A stretch of 64,000 nt of DNA, taken from Bacillota bacterium (lineage in GTDB: Bacteria > Bacillota > Clostridia > Christensenellales > Borkfalkiaceae). The translations under genes and the position numbers were made by a program. The stretch is taken from the NCBI GenBank assembly GCA_019423125.1, contig JAHZBZ010000001.1, positions 146,406 to 210,405 on the forward strand, in the 5' to 3' direction. The notes under the pieces are model-generated. The model was not told the DNA's origin. It did no database searches and was given only the letters and a program-made list of their open reading frames with translations. Positions 15,791 through 25,561 of this stretch are shown here, in pieces (the first letter of the stretch is position 1; each line of letters starts with the position of its first letter).

Positions 15791-18700
15791 ATGAGGCACC
15801 GGAAGGGAACAAAGCGGAGAGCGCTCACGCTGTTGATGACATGTATGTTGTCCGCAGCTTGCGCCGCAACGGGCGTTGTGGCAAGCGCCGCTCCCTATGA
15901 CCTTAACGGAATGAAAGGACCGGACAACCTTTCGCACAACGGGCAGTTCTACAGCGATTATGATTCGCTGGAAGAAGTGTTTCAGGCGGCGAAAGAGCTG
16001 AACGGAGAAGTGGTGGCAGAGGGCGCCGTCCTCGTCAAGAACGACGGAACGCTCCCGCTCAACCCCAAGCAGGACAAGATCAGCGTTTTCGGCGTTCGGT
16101 CGGGCGACTTGCAGGAGGGCGTCAACGGCGCCGTGATGGGCGAAAATGCTGTTGCATCTACGGCAACGGGCCTGCGCAATGCGGGATTCACCGTCAACCC
16201 TGTCCTTGAGAAATTCTATGCGAATCTCAGCGCGGACGAGCGGGCGGAGAGCCAGGAAGTGGGCATCGACGGATACGGCACGCAGTTCACGCAGGCAGTC
16301 AAGAGCTCGCTCAACACTTACGACGGTGCCGCGGTGATCATCATCCAGCGCTGCAACATGGCAGAAAACCAGGACGCGAGCACCTCCATGACCGGTCACG
16401 CCACCAATGAGGGCGCGATCGACGACAAAGTGGACGGCACTTTCGCGGGCAACCGTTCCAACGACAATTACAGAGAATTGCAGGATGCGGCAGTGGGCGA
16501 CGACGAGACGGCGCCTTACGGCTGGGAGCATGCAAACTCCTCTCTCTCTCCCGTCGAAGAGGGCGAGACGGCGACTGTCGGCGAAGATTACATCGAAGTC
16601 AAGCATTATCTGCAGCTGACCGCTTCCGAGATCGCGCTCATCGATTATGTGAAGAGCAATTTTGACAAAGTGGTCGTCATGTTCAACTCCTCGCACGCAT
16701 TCGAGTGCTATAACCTGCAGCAGGATCCTGCGATCAACGCGATGCTTTGGTTCGGCCGTCCCGGCATTCAGGAAACGGGCATCACCGCCGTCGCGAAGAT
16801 CCTCAGCGGCGAGATCAATCCTTCCGGCGGACATTCTTCCGAGTATGTGCGCGACTTCACTGCGGATCCTACCTGGATGAACAACGGCACGGGCCGTCAG
16901 TTCCGTTACGGCGCGTACAGCGAGGAAGTCCCCGGTGACTTCGTGTACAGATATCCGAACGGGTACTACACCTTCCCGCCCGCAGCAAGCGGACGTTCGG
17001 GCATCGGCGGCATCCGCGGTATCGACTACGAAGAGGGCATCTACCTCGGATATAAGTATTACGAGACCTATTGGCACGAGACCGCGATGGGCAACACCGC
17101 TCTCTCCGTCGACGCGGGGCAATACAGCGAGGCGAACCAGGCCGCGGCGGACGAATGGCACAAATTCAACGTTGTTTATCCCTTCGGTTACGGCCTCTCT
17201 TATACCGATTTCTCCTTTGAGATGGGCGGCATCTATACCGACAAGGATTGCACGGAGGCGCTCGCCGCTTCGAGCGACGGTTCGCAGTTTGCTTCCTCCG
17301 TCGGCGATCCTGCAGACGTCGGCTACCTGTATGTGCCGGTGACGGTAACCAACACGGGCAAGGTCGCAGGCAAGCAGACGGTCGAGATCTATTCGACGGC
17401 GCCTTACATCGAGGGCGGCATCGAAAAATCTTACGTTGAACTGGTCGGGTTTGAAAAGACAAACATTCTTCTGCCCGGCAGGAGCCAGACTGTCGTTGTC
17501 AAGATCGACGTGCAGGACATTGCTTCCTTCGACTATGACGACGCGAACACAAGCGGTCATTCCGGCTGGGAGCTCGATCCCGGTACATACACGCTCCGTG
17601 CGATGAGCTGCTCGAGCGAGCTCGTCTCCAAAGAGCAGGGGATGTACGACGAGGCTTCCTTTGCCATCACGGGCGAGAATGCGGTCCATCTCGAGCTGGA
17701 CACCTATTCGGAAAACGAAGTGACGCCGCTCTTCTCTGACCCCGAGGACATCAACTACTCCATCCGCGCCAACGTGAACGTTGACGAAGAAGCGGGCATG
17801 ACCATCCTCAGCCGTGCGGACATGGACGGAACGTTCCCCGCACCTCCGACGGTTGCCGATCTGACTCTCAAACAGGAAGTCATCGATCTGCAGAAGACTT
17901 CGCTCGGCATGCACTTCAACAACAACTTTAACGGATACTACGAAGATCTCGGCTTTGAGCAGGGCATCGACGATCCCGATCAGCCGTGGTATGTCTCCGC
18001 AAGCGATATCCCCGAAGCATGGACGCAGTCGGACGGCTCCGACCGCGTGAACGGCAAAGCAGCCGTGCAGCTGTATCAGATGGCGGGTGTTCCGCTCACC
18101 GGCTCCGTCAAAATTGACGGCAAGGACTTCACCTGGGACGACTTCCTCAATCAGCTGACCTATTCCGAGATGGTCTCCCTGTTCACGTCTGCCCCTGCGG
18201 CGATCCCCGCGATCGGCAAGGCGAAGGACAGCAACGCTGACCGCCCGCTCAACCTCTCGAGCACCTTTACCTGGGCGGATGCGCCTCTGCAGGCGGCGAC
18301 CTTCAACAAGGATCTCATTTACCACGTCGGCCAGATCATGGGCGAGTTCGCGCTTCAGAAGGGCGTGGGCGGAACGAGCGGATGGTGGGGCCCCGGCGCC
18401 AACATCAACCGTTCTCCTTTCGCAGGCAGGACGAAGGAATACTATTCGCAGGATTCCATCCTCTGCGGCTACATGGCGGCGGCTTCCGTCTCCGGCGCGC
18501 AGAGCAAGGGCTGCAACGTGTACATCAAGCACTGCGCGCTCTATGATCAGGAAGACATGAACGCAGGTTCTACCGTTTGGGTGGATGAACAGACGATGCG
18601 CGAAAACTATTTTGCGGCATTCAAGAAGACGATGCAGGAAGGCAATACGGCGGGTGCGATGCTCTCTTGCTGGCGCATCGGACAGGTCCAGATCGCTAAC

Positions 18701-20029
18701 AGCTGGAATTTCCTCACGGGTATCGTGACAACGGAATGGGGCTGGTTCGGCGAGTGGGTCACCGACCACACCGGCGGTCAGAATTCTCCGACCTGGGAGA
18801 ATCCTCAGGTGACTGTGGCAGAAGGGGAAGAGAGAGATACTTCTTATGACTGGATCTCTGGCAACTTCAACAGCCTCGATATCATGCTCCGCACGGGCGC
18901 CGTCACCCCGATGGGCCGCGGCTCGGGCAATGTGTCCGGCACGTGGAATGCATCCCTGCGCGACGGCAAGGGCGGCGTGGAAGTCGTCGTCGGAAGCGGC
19001 GAGGAGGCAGAGACGGTCGAAAGCCCCGTTCAGTATTACTACATGCGCATGGTCGCGCTCAGAGGGCTGTACAAGGCGGCGAACAGCAAGCTCGCAGGCT
19101 GCGGCGCAGACCTGAGCGGATTTACCGCAAAAGAACTTTCCTTCACACAGGCGACGGCGGGCACGCAGAGCGTTGCGCTCGCATCCGGCCTGCATGCCGA
19201 CAATGTGGCTGAATACGCGATCGTCGGCGGGACACTGCCCGCAGGGCTCACGCTCGATGCGGCGACGGGCGAGATCGTCGGCACGCCGACCGAGGTCGCC
19301 GAAGCGGCGGTGACCGTACAGCTCACCGTAAACGGCTGGATCAAAGAGACGGCGGACATCACCGTCAAGGTCGCATCTCCCTGGACCAAGTCGCTCCCCG
19401 CGGCAGAACAGGGCAAGGCGTTCTCGGGATTCGTGCTCTCCAACATCGAGGGAAGGAATATGACCTACTCGATCGGCGAAGGGGCGCTCCCCGCAGGGCT
19501 GACGCTCGCGGCAGATACCGGTTACATCACGGGCACGCCGACTGAGGCAGGCACTTTCACCTTCACCGTGCTGTTCGGCAGCTATGAATCGGAGACGTTC
19601 ACGCTCACCGTCGAAGGGGAAGAGCTTGGATACACCGAAAACGTCCCTTACATCGGCGAAAACGGCAACTGGTGGATCAACGGCGAGGATCTCGGTGTCA
19701 AAGCCGCGGGTACCGACGGCGTTGACGGCGAAGACGGAACGGACGGTGCCGACGGAATGACGCCTACGGTCGAGATCAACGAAGAGGGCAACTGGGTCAT
19801 CAACGGCGAGGATACGGGCGTTTCGGCGACCGGTCCCAAGGGTGACAAAGGCGACAAGGGCGACAAGGGCGACAAGGGCGATACGGGCGCGACCGGCCCC
19901 GCGGGTCCTGCGGGCCAGGATGCGGAAGGCGGATGCGGAAGCTCCGTTGCGGCGGTTTCTTCGCTCGGCGCGATCGCATTGCTCGCACTTGCAGGCACGG
20001 CAGTCGTGCTTCGCAAAAAGAGAGACTGA
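15791..20029 (+). CDS. Circularly permuted GH3-family protein 3 with Ig modules and collagen-like tail
   Basis: The 1412-residue product has a signal peptide ending near residue 34 (VVASAA). The reversed GH3 order follows: alpha/beta sandwich, FnIII-like domain (QTVEIYSTAPY) and TIM barrel with GANINRSPFAGRTKEYYSQD, KHCALYDQE and Asp992 in EWVTDHTG. The usual GGEG acid/base loop is changed: the region reads QRCNMAENQD with Glu192, so activity or specificity may differ. Two He_PIG-type Ig modules, two G-N-W-x-I-N-G-E-D modules and a Gly-X-Y stretch (19832-19921) precede GGCGSS, a membrane segment and LRKKRD. AAGGAGG lies eight bases before the ATG. Confidence 0.9.
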   Translation: MRHRKGTKRRALTLLMTCMLSAACAATGVVASAAPYDLNGMKGPDNLSHNGQFYSDYDSLEEVFQAAKELNGEVVAEGAVLVKNDGTLPLNPKQDKISVFGVRSGDLQEGVNGAVMGENAVASTATGLRNAGFTVNPVLEKFYANLSADERAESQEVGIDGYGTQFTQAVKSSLNTYDGAAVIIIQRCNMAENQDASTSMTGHATNEGAIDDKVDGTFAGNRSNDNYRELQDAAVGDDETAPYGWEHANSSLSPVEEGETATVGEDYIEVKHYLQLTASEIALIDYVKSNFDKVVVMFNSSHAFECYNLQQDPAINAMLWFGRPGIQETGITAVAKILSGEINPSGGHSSEYVRDFTADPTWMNNGTGRQFRYGAYSEEVPGDFVYRYPNGYYTFPPAASGRSGIGGIRGIDYEEGIYLGYKYYETYWHETAMGNTALSVDAGQYSEANQAAADEWHKFNVVYPFGYGLSYTDFSFEMGGIYTDKDCTEALAASSDGSQFASSVGDPADVGYLYVPVTVTNTGKVAGKQTVEIYSTAPYIEGGIEKSYVELVGFEKTNILLPGRSQTVVVKIDVQDIASFDYDDANTSGHSGWELDPGTYTLRAMSCSSELVSKEQGMYDEASFAITGENAVHLELDTYSENEVTPLFSDPEDINYSIRANVNVDEEAGMTILSRADMDGTFPAPPTVADLTLKQEVIDLQKTSLGMHFNNNFNGYYEDLGFEQGIDDPDQPWYVSASDIPEAWTQSDGSDRVNGKAAVQLYQMAGVPLTGSVKIDGKDFTWDDFLNQLTYSEMVSLFTSAPAAIPAIGKAKDSNADRPLNLSSTFTWADAPLQAATFNKDLIYHVGQIMGEFALQKGVGGTSGWWGPGANINRSPFAGRTKEYYSQDSILCGYMAAASVSGAQSKGCNVYIKHCALYDQEDMNAGSTVWVDEQTMRENYFAAFKKTMQEGNTAGAMLSCWRIGQVQIANSWNFLTGIVTTEWGWFGEWVTDHTGGQNSPTWENPQVTVAEGEERDTSYDWISGNFNSLDIMLRTGAVTPMGRGSGNVSGTWNASLRDGKGGVEVVVGSGEEAETVESPVQYYYMRMVALRGLYKAANSKLAGCGADLSGFTAKELSFTQATAGTQSVALASGLHADNVAEYAIVGGTLPAGLTLDAATGEIVGTPTEVAEAAVTVQLTVNGWIKETADITVKVASPWTKSLPAAEQGKAFSGFVLSNIEGRNMTYSIGEGALPAGLTLAADTGYITGTPTEAGTFTFTVLFGSYESETFTLTVEGEELGYTENVPYIGENGNWWINGEDLGVKAAGTDGVDGEDGTDGADGMTPTVEINEEGNWVINGEDTGVSATGPKGDKGDKGDKGDKGDTGATGPAGPAGQDAEGGCGSSVAAVSSLGAIALLALAGTAVVLRKKRD

Positions 20030-20063
20030 TAAGTCCTCTCTGAGGTAAACAACCATCCGATTG

Positions 20064-20090
20064 ACTCCGGGGGTCCTCGATCTCCGGAGT
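20064..20090 (+). terminator. Weak hairpin between GH3-3 and lipoprotein 2
   Basis: A 7-bp stem ACTCCGG with CCGGAGT lies 35 bases after the GH3-3 stop and has only a poor T tract (TTGATTTGG). It may act as a partial terminator or an mRNA-end stabiliser. Confidence 0.35.
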
Positions 20091-20143
20091 TGATTTGGAT
20101 AAAGACGCAAGCGCGGCGGTAAGTTCAGACAGGAGAACAGAAA

Positions 20144-22020
20144 ATGTTAAAAAAGATACCCATTTGTTTACTCGCTTTGGTATTTGTCCTGGCGGCGTGT
20201 TTCGGGTGCAGCCCCGAAGAACCCGTACAGACGGCATCGGTCATGGACGTACAGATCAAGACCCTTCCCAAAACGGAATATGTGCTCGGTGAGACTTTTG
20301 AGACAGAAGGCGGCATGCTCGAGCTCTTCTATACCGACGATACGACAGACACGATACCGTTCACAGAAGAGGGCGTCACGGTCACGCCTCCCGACATGAC
20401 GACGGTAGGCACCAAGACGGTGACCGTCGATTATGACGGCTTTAAAAACACCTATCAGATCACGGTCGCTCAAAAGACATACACCGTTACCTTTGAACTC
20501 AATTATCCGGACGCTCCCGCAGCCGAGAAGGTCACCGTGACCGAAAACGCGGCGATCGGCACTCCCGCCGAGCCCAAGCGCGAAGGATACCGCTTCGACG
20601 GCTGGTATACGCAGGCGGAAGGGGGCGAGGCGTTCGAATTCAGCGGGTCTTCCGCGACGGGCAACCTCACGCTCTATGCGCACTGGACACAGGTATTCAC
20701 CGTCTTGTTTGATTTCAACTATGAGAACGCGCCGCAGGGAAAAGCGGTGCAGGTGGATGCCGGCACGGCGATCTCATCCTCTGTGGCGCCTTCAGCGATC
20801 CGCGACGGGTATCGTTTTGTCGCATGGTATGCGCAGGCGGAGGGCGGTGAGGCGTATTCATTCGACACGCCTGTCACGCAGGATCTCACGCTGTACGCAC
20901 ACTGGGAGGAGCTGAGCGCCGAAGTCGAGACTTTTGACGTCACCTTCAATTACTGTTACGCGGGCATGGAAAACCGCGTGGAGCGTGTAGTGGAAGGAGA
21001 GAAGGTCGCTCGTCCCGCCGATCCCGTCCTCTCGGGACGTTCGCTGGAAGGATGGTATACGGATGCTGCTTATACGTCTGCCTATGACTTCGATTCGCCC
21101 GTGACGCAGGAGCTTACGCTCTATGCAAAGTGGGAGATCTCTGCATATACGCTGACGTATGTCTATTCTATCGGCGGCACGCAGACGACGTACGCGACCA
21201 GACAGGTCCCGCCTGGACTTCCCGCGCCGAAAGTCGCCATGCCCGAAGTGGAAGGGTACTACTTCGTTGAGGACGCATGGTACACGGATGCCGCCTGCAC
21301 ACAGCTCTTTGTTCCCAATACGATGGTCAGCGACGACTGCACCCTTTACGGAAAGCCGCTCAAAGAAAACCTGTTCGAGGCGGAGTACACCTACATCGAC
21401 CAGACCAAAAACGGTCAGGCTTCTCCAACAACATGAACGGCGTGGAGATCATAGACCGCGACAACGGCACGGCGAATGCGAGCAACGGCTATTGGGTGAG
21501 CAATCTCTTCTACAACGGCGCCTTCCTCGAATTCGTCATCACGGCGGATGAGACGGTGGACGACGCGGTGCTCATGCTCCGTCTTTCGCCCGACTACTAT
21601 GACATGGGGTTTGCGCCCGAGAGCACGACCATCGGCGGACAGCAGTACGACGGGTTTGTCATTTCCTCGGCTCCCGCGCTGACAGACGGCAGCGGTGCGC
21701 CGCAGAAAGACGAGCTCGGATATTTTCTCTACGACGAGAGCGCGGTGCGCGAGTACGACTATGATCCCATCCTTCTGACGGGCGCCGTCTCCTTCGAGGA
21801 CAGCATGACGGACAAGAGGCCTTTCGAGGATTACCTCATAACCGCACAGCTGCACCTCGACAAGGGCGTGAACGTCATTCGCCTGACCGTGAACAACACG
21901 CACAACTATGAAGGGACAATGCATGCGGGCGCTCCCATGATCGACTGTCTGTACATCTATACGGATATCGGGCTGACATGGGACCCGTGCATTCACAACA
22001 CGGACAACATCATGGACTGA
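20144..22020 (+). pseudogene. Lipoprotein with InlB-type repeats and CBM-like domain 2 (one-base frameshift)
   Basis: The first frame (20144-21436) encodes a lipoprotein signal peptide (lipobox LAAC with Cys19, or Cys22), a Big_3-like Ig module and four Listeria/Bacteroides-type B repeats, each with a G/A-W-Y-T/A core (DGWYTQAEGG, VAWYAQAEGG, EGWYTDAAYT, DAWYTDAACT). The frame then breaks just after FEAEYTYIDQTKNGQ, and the protein continues in another frame (GFSNNMNGVEIID) to 22020. One extra G near 21419 would rejoin them. The C-terminal 200 residues resemble lipoprotein 1. AGGAGA precedes the ATG by seven bases. Indel error or real inactivation are both possible. Confidence 0.8.
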
Positions 22021-22035
22021 CGCGAGGGCAATAAA

Positions 22036-22467
22036 ATGAAAAAAATATGTGTTTGGGCCATGCTCGCTTCCATGGCGGTCGAGGCCGCCGCGCTCATCCT
22101 GTACGCCTGCACGGGGACGTCTGTCTTCAGCGTCACCCTTTCGCCCGGGGTATTTGCCGCGGGCGGAGCGGCGCTCCTTCTCGGGGCGGCGGCGGTGTTC
22201 TTCATGGTGACGGGAAAGGGGCTGCCCGTGATGGGGAATTTTGTCGGACTGATCGCCTACGGTTCCTTTCTTGCAGGCTTGATGGCGTGGCTGTATTACA
22301 TCGCGGGGCAGGTGAACTATCTTGCGAGCATCTTCGTCGGCATTGACGGGACAAAACTCACTGCGGCTTTCGTCCTGAGTGTAATCCTGTTGCTTGCGGC
22401 ATGGGCGGGAGCACTTGTATCTTCCCTGACATATTCGCCTTTTGGCAAGGAGGCAAAAGATGTTTAA
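22036..22467 (+). CDS. Small four-helix membrane protein of unknown function
   Basis: The 143-residue product is almost wholly hydrophobic with four predicted membrane segments (about 5-25, 35-60, 68-90, 108-132) and short charged ends (MKKIC, GKEAKDV). I recognise no family. It starts 15 bases after the lipoprotein stop and overlaps the start of GH3-4 by eight bases, so it is translated in the same operon. A role in anchoring or folding the neighbouring GH3 or lipoprotein is a guess from position. Confidence 0.75.
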   Translation: MKKICVWAMLASMAVEAAALILYACTGTSVFSVTLSPGVFAAGGAALLLGAAAVFFMVTGKGLPVMGNFVGLIAYGSFLAGLMAWLYYIAGQVNYLASIFVGIDGTKLTAAFVLSVILLLAAWAGALVSSLTYSPFGKEAKDV

Positions 22468-25411
22468 ACGGATCAAAAAACTCTCCAAAGGGCTGTTTGT
22501 CGGCTTTGCGGCGCTTTTTTGCGTGCTTATCCCGCTTTATGACGTCGCAGCCGCGAACAGCTCTATGATCAGCAAGGCGATCAACGCTCCCACTTTCCGC
22601 ATCGAAAAGGCGGAGGGATCGGAGAATGAGGATACAGAGTATTTCAAAGCAGATTACACGGACAAAGAAAAATATGCGGAAGACGCCGCGGCGTTCAGCC
22701 GCCGCATTTCGTCGGAGGGTTCGGTTCTCCTGCGAAACGAAAACGACGCACTCCCTCTTGCAGAGGGCGCGTCCGTCAGCCTGTTTGCGCAGGGAGCAGT
22801 CAGCATCAACTATTCTTCGAGCGGTTCGAGTGCTTCGGACACGCAGACTTACGACGATTTGAAAACGGTGCTCGGCAATGTCGGGCTCAAGGTGAATCCG
22901 ACGCTCTGGAACTGGTATGCTTCCAAGGGGAAAACGCGCACGGAAAAGACGGAGGGGCTTGTGAAGACGTACACGGTCAACGAGCCGGAGTGGTCTGCCG
23001 TGCAGGCGGCAGGCGGCGCGTCCTTCGCCGAATACGGCGATGCGGCGATCGTCGTCCTCTCGCGCGACAGCGGCGAGGGATATGACGTCTCGACCGCAGG
23101 CAGCGACGGACTGGACGGAAGCTATCTTTCTCTCACACGTCAGGAGACGGAGCTGTTGCGCGGACTCACGGCGCTGAAAGAAGAGGGGACTTTCCGAAAG
23201 ATCGTCGTCCTTCTGAATGCTGCGGTGCCGCTCGAGTTGGATTTCCTGCGTGACGAAGCCATCGGCGTCGATGCATGTCTGTGGATCGGAAACGTGGGTA
23301 TGGCGGGCTTGTACGGAGTCGCGGACATTCTGACGGGCGATGCAAACCCGTCCGGAAGGTTGTCCGATACCTATTGCTTCGACAATTTCTCCTCGCCCGC
23401 GATGGCGTCCTGGAAATATAACAAAAACGGCATCTTTGCCCAGGAATACACCAATGCGGCGGAGTACTCGCTCAACGATTCGCAGAAGTATTACGGTGTC
23501 TACAACGAGGGAATCTATGTAGGATACCGTTATTATGAGACCCGTTACGAGGACTACGTTCTCGGAAGCGATAACGTCGGAACTTTTGACTATTCCGCGC
23601 AGGTCGCCTATCCGTTCGGCGCGGGGCAATCGTACACGACGTTTGCCTATTCCGGTTACGACGTTCAGCCCTCGTCTTCGGGGGATGCTTATACCGTCAC
23701 GCTGACAGTGGAAAACACGGGCGACACGGCGGGGCGCGAGGTCGTGCAGGTATATCTGCAAAAGCCCTATGATGCGGACGCGGGGCTTGAGCAGGCGTCC
23801 GTCGAACTGGTCGGCTTTGCCAAGACGGCGGAACTTGCGCCTGCAGGAGAGCAAGGCAGTTCGCAGACGGTCACAATAGAGGTGGACGCGGAGAATTTCC
23901 GCACCTATGACGCGGAGGAAAACAAAACTTATGTGCTCGCCGCAGGGGATTATTATCTCGCGACGGGGCGAAACGCGCACGACGCGCTCAACAACATTCT
24001 CGCCGCAAAGGGAAAGACGCCCGAAAATACGGACGGAAGGATGGACGCGGAAGGGGATGCCTCCCTTGTGAAATGCGTTCTCTCGCAGGCGCAGCCGGAC
24101 GCAAAGCGCTTTTCCAACTCTTCCGAGACGAACAAGGCGATCACCAACCGCCTGGATTTTGCGGACATCAACAGATACGCAGAGCGCGGCGACAATGCGG
24201 TCGTGTATGTTTCCCGTTCCGATTGGGAGGGTACCTGGCCGAAAGAAGCGGTCAGTCTTTCCGTATCCGGAGCAGACATGGCGGCGGACCTTTCCAGCCA
24301 TAAGGCGCTGCCCGAGACGGACGACCCTTCGCCCGCTTACAACGCGCCCAAGTCGCTGAGTCTGATCATGTTGCGCGGGCGGGATTATAACGACGATGCG
24401 TGGTCACGCCTGCTCGATCAGATGACCTATGAGGATCAGGCGCTTCTGCTCTCGGACGCGGCGTTCGGCACGGCGGCGCTCTCCTGCGTGGATCTCAAGG
24501 CGACGCAGGCAAACGACGGCCCGACGGGCGTGAAGGCGTCTGCGACAGGAACATCTTTTGCAAGCGAGGGCATCTGGGCTTCTTCCTTTGACCTTGCGCT
24601 GATCGAAGAGGTCGGCTCCTTCCTCGCCGAGGATTGCAGGCTGAACGGACTTGATACGCTGTATGCGCCCGGGATCAACATCCACCGCACCCCCTTCGGC
24701 GGCCGCGCGCATGAATATTTCTCGGAAGATCCTTATCTGACGGGCAGGGCGGCGGTCGCCGAAGTGCAGGGCCTGCAGAAAAAAGGCGTTGTCGCGGTCC
24801 TCAAACATCTCGCTTTCAACGAGGCGGAATCCGCCCGCAACGGCATCTGTATCTGGCTGAACGAGCAGGCGGCTCGCGAGATCTATCTGCGTCCTTTCGA
24901 GCTTGCAATGCGTCCCTCTTCGTATGGTGAAGACGCAGTCATCGGCGCTGCGGGCACGATGTCAAGTTTCAACCGTGCGGGGTGCATCTGGACGGGTGCG
25001 TCATCCGCACTGCAGACAGAGATCGGCCGAGGCGAGTGGGGTTTCATGGGCTATTACATCACCGACATGGCGTCCGCAAACGGTGCGCTGTACATGACTT
25101 ACGACGACGGCATCTTCAACGGCACCGATCTTTTCCTCGGGAGCGGTTCTAAGACCGCCCTGCGCGAGTGGAGGGACAACAACGCCTTCCGCCAGCGCGT
25201 CCGTGAGGCGGCGCACCGCGTACTGTACGTCATAGCAAACAGCAACTGCGTGATGAACGGCGTCTCCTCGGGCGACAAGATCATCGAGATCATGCCGTGG
25301 TGGCAGGTCACGCTCATTTCGCTCATGGCGGCAAGCGGGGCGATCGCGCTTCTCTCGCTGGGGGCGTATGTCTGGTCCTCGACCCGAAAAGAAGCGGAAG
25401 GACAGAACTGA
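22460..25411 (+). CDS. Circularly permuted GH3 glycosidase 4, membrane-anchored at both ends
   Basis: The 983-residue protein has an N-terminal helix after KRIKKLSKG and a C-terminal helix before SSTRKEAEGQN. Domain order is alpha/beta sandwich (Glu206 in SRDSGEGYD), FnIII-like domain (EVVQVYLQKPY) and TIM barrel with GINIHRTPFGGRAHEYFSED, KHLAFNEAE and nucleophile Asp869 in YYITDMAS. The start at 22460 has AAGGAGG six bases upstream and lies inside the end of the small membrane-protein gene. Its Asp and Glu are kept, but several barrel motifs differ from GH3-1 and GH3-2, suggesting a different substrate subsite. Confidence 0.9.
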   Translation: MFKRIKKLSKGLFVGFAALFCVLIPLYDVAAANSSMISKAINAPTFRIEKAEGSENEDTEYFKADYTDKEKYAEDAAAFSRRISSEGSVLLRNENDALPLAEGASVSLFAQGAVSINYSSSGSSASDTQTYDDLKTVLGNVGLKVNPTLWNWYASKGKTRTEKTEGLVKTYTVNEPEWSAVQAAGGASFAEYGDAAIVVLSRDSGEGYDVSTAGSDGLDGSYLSLTRQETELLRGLTALKEEGTFRKIVVLLNAAVPLELDFLRDEAIGVDACLWIGNVGMAGLYGVADILTGDANPSGRLSDTYCFDNFSSPAMASWKYNKNGIFAQEYTNAAEYSLNDSQKYYGVYNEGIYVGYRYYETRYEDYVLGSDNVGTFDYSAQVAYPFGAGQSYTTFAYSGYDVQPSSSGDAYTVTLTVENTGDTAGREVVQVYLQKPYDADAGLEQASVELVGFAKTAELAPAGEQGSSQTVTIEVDAENFRTYDAEENKTYVLAAGDYYLATGRNAHDALNNILAAKGKTPENTDGRMDAEGDASLVKCVLSQAQPDAKRFSNSSETNKAITNRLDFADINRYAERGDNAVVYVSRSDWEGTWPKEAVSLSVSGADMAADLSSHKALPETDDPSPAYNAPKSLSLIMLRGRDYNDDAWSRLLDQMTYEDQALLLSDAAFGTAALSCVDLKATQANDGPTGVKASATGTSFASEGIWASSFDLALIEEVGSFLAEDCRLNGLDTLYAPGINIHRTPFGGRAHEYFSEDPYLTGRAAVAEVQGLQKKGVVAVLKHLAFNEAESARNGICIWLNEQAAREIYLRPFELAMRPSSYGEDAVIGAAGTMSSFNRAGCIWTGASSALQTEIGRGEWGFMGYYITDMASANGALYMTYDDGIFNGTDLFLGSGSKTALREWRDNNAFRQRVREAAHRVLYVIANSNCVMNGVSSGDKIIEIMPWWQVTLISLMAASGAIALLSLGAYVWSSTRKEAEGQN

Positions 25412-25427
25412 GAAACCGTAGAGAAGG

Positions 25428-25456
25428 GGGCCTTTGTCTGTGCAAAGGCCCTTTTT
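25428..25456 (+). terminator. Rho-independent terminator after GH3-4
   Basis: A 9-bp stem GGGCCTTTG with CAAAGGCCC and a 6-base loop is followed directly by TTTTT. It separates the GH3-3 to GH3-4 operon from the regulator genes. Confidence 0.9.
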
Positions 25457-25508
25457 CGGCATGTTCTTTTTAGGTTGCGATGTGGGCTTTTAGATTATGT
25501 TATACGCC

Positions 25509-25537
25509 TTGAAAAAATTCTTTCATTGTACTATAAT
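25509..25537 (+). promoter_or_regulatory. Promoter of the Glu-substituted LytTR regulator
   Basis: TTGAAA (25509-25514) and TATAAT (25532-25537) are 17 bases apart, about 25 bases before the regulator ATG. Confidence 0.8.
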
Positions 25538-25561
25538 TCAAGCGATAGAGGAGAAGGGAAT

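Noticed and set aside
15431..20110. A 1559-codon open frame on the minus strand opposite GH3-3
   Set aside because: It is a mirror effect of GC-rich codon use in the plus-strand gene: the product is Arg/Val-rich without domains, while the plus strand encodes clear GH3 motifs.
22358..24301. A 647-codon minus-strand frame opposite GH3-4
   Set aside because: Same cause; no ribosome site, no domain, and full overlap with a well-supported gene.
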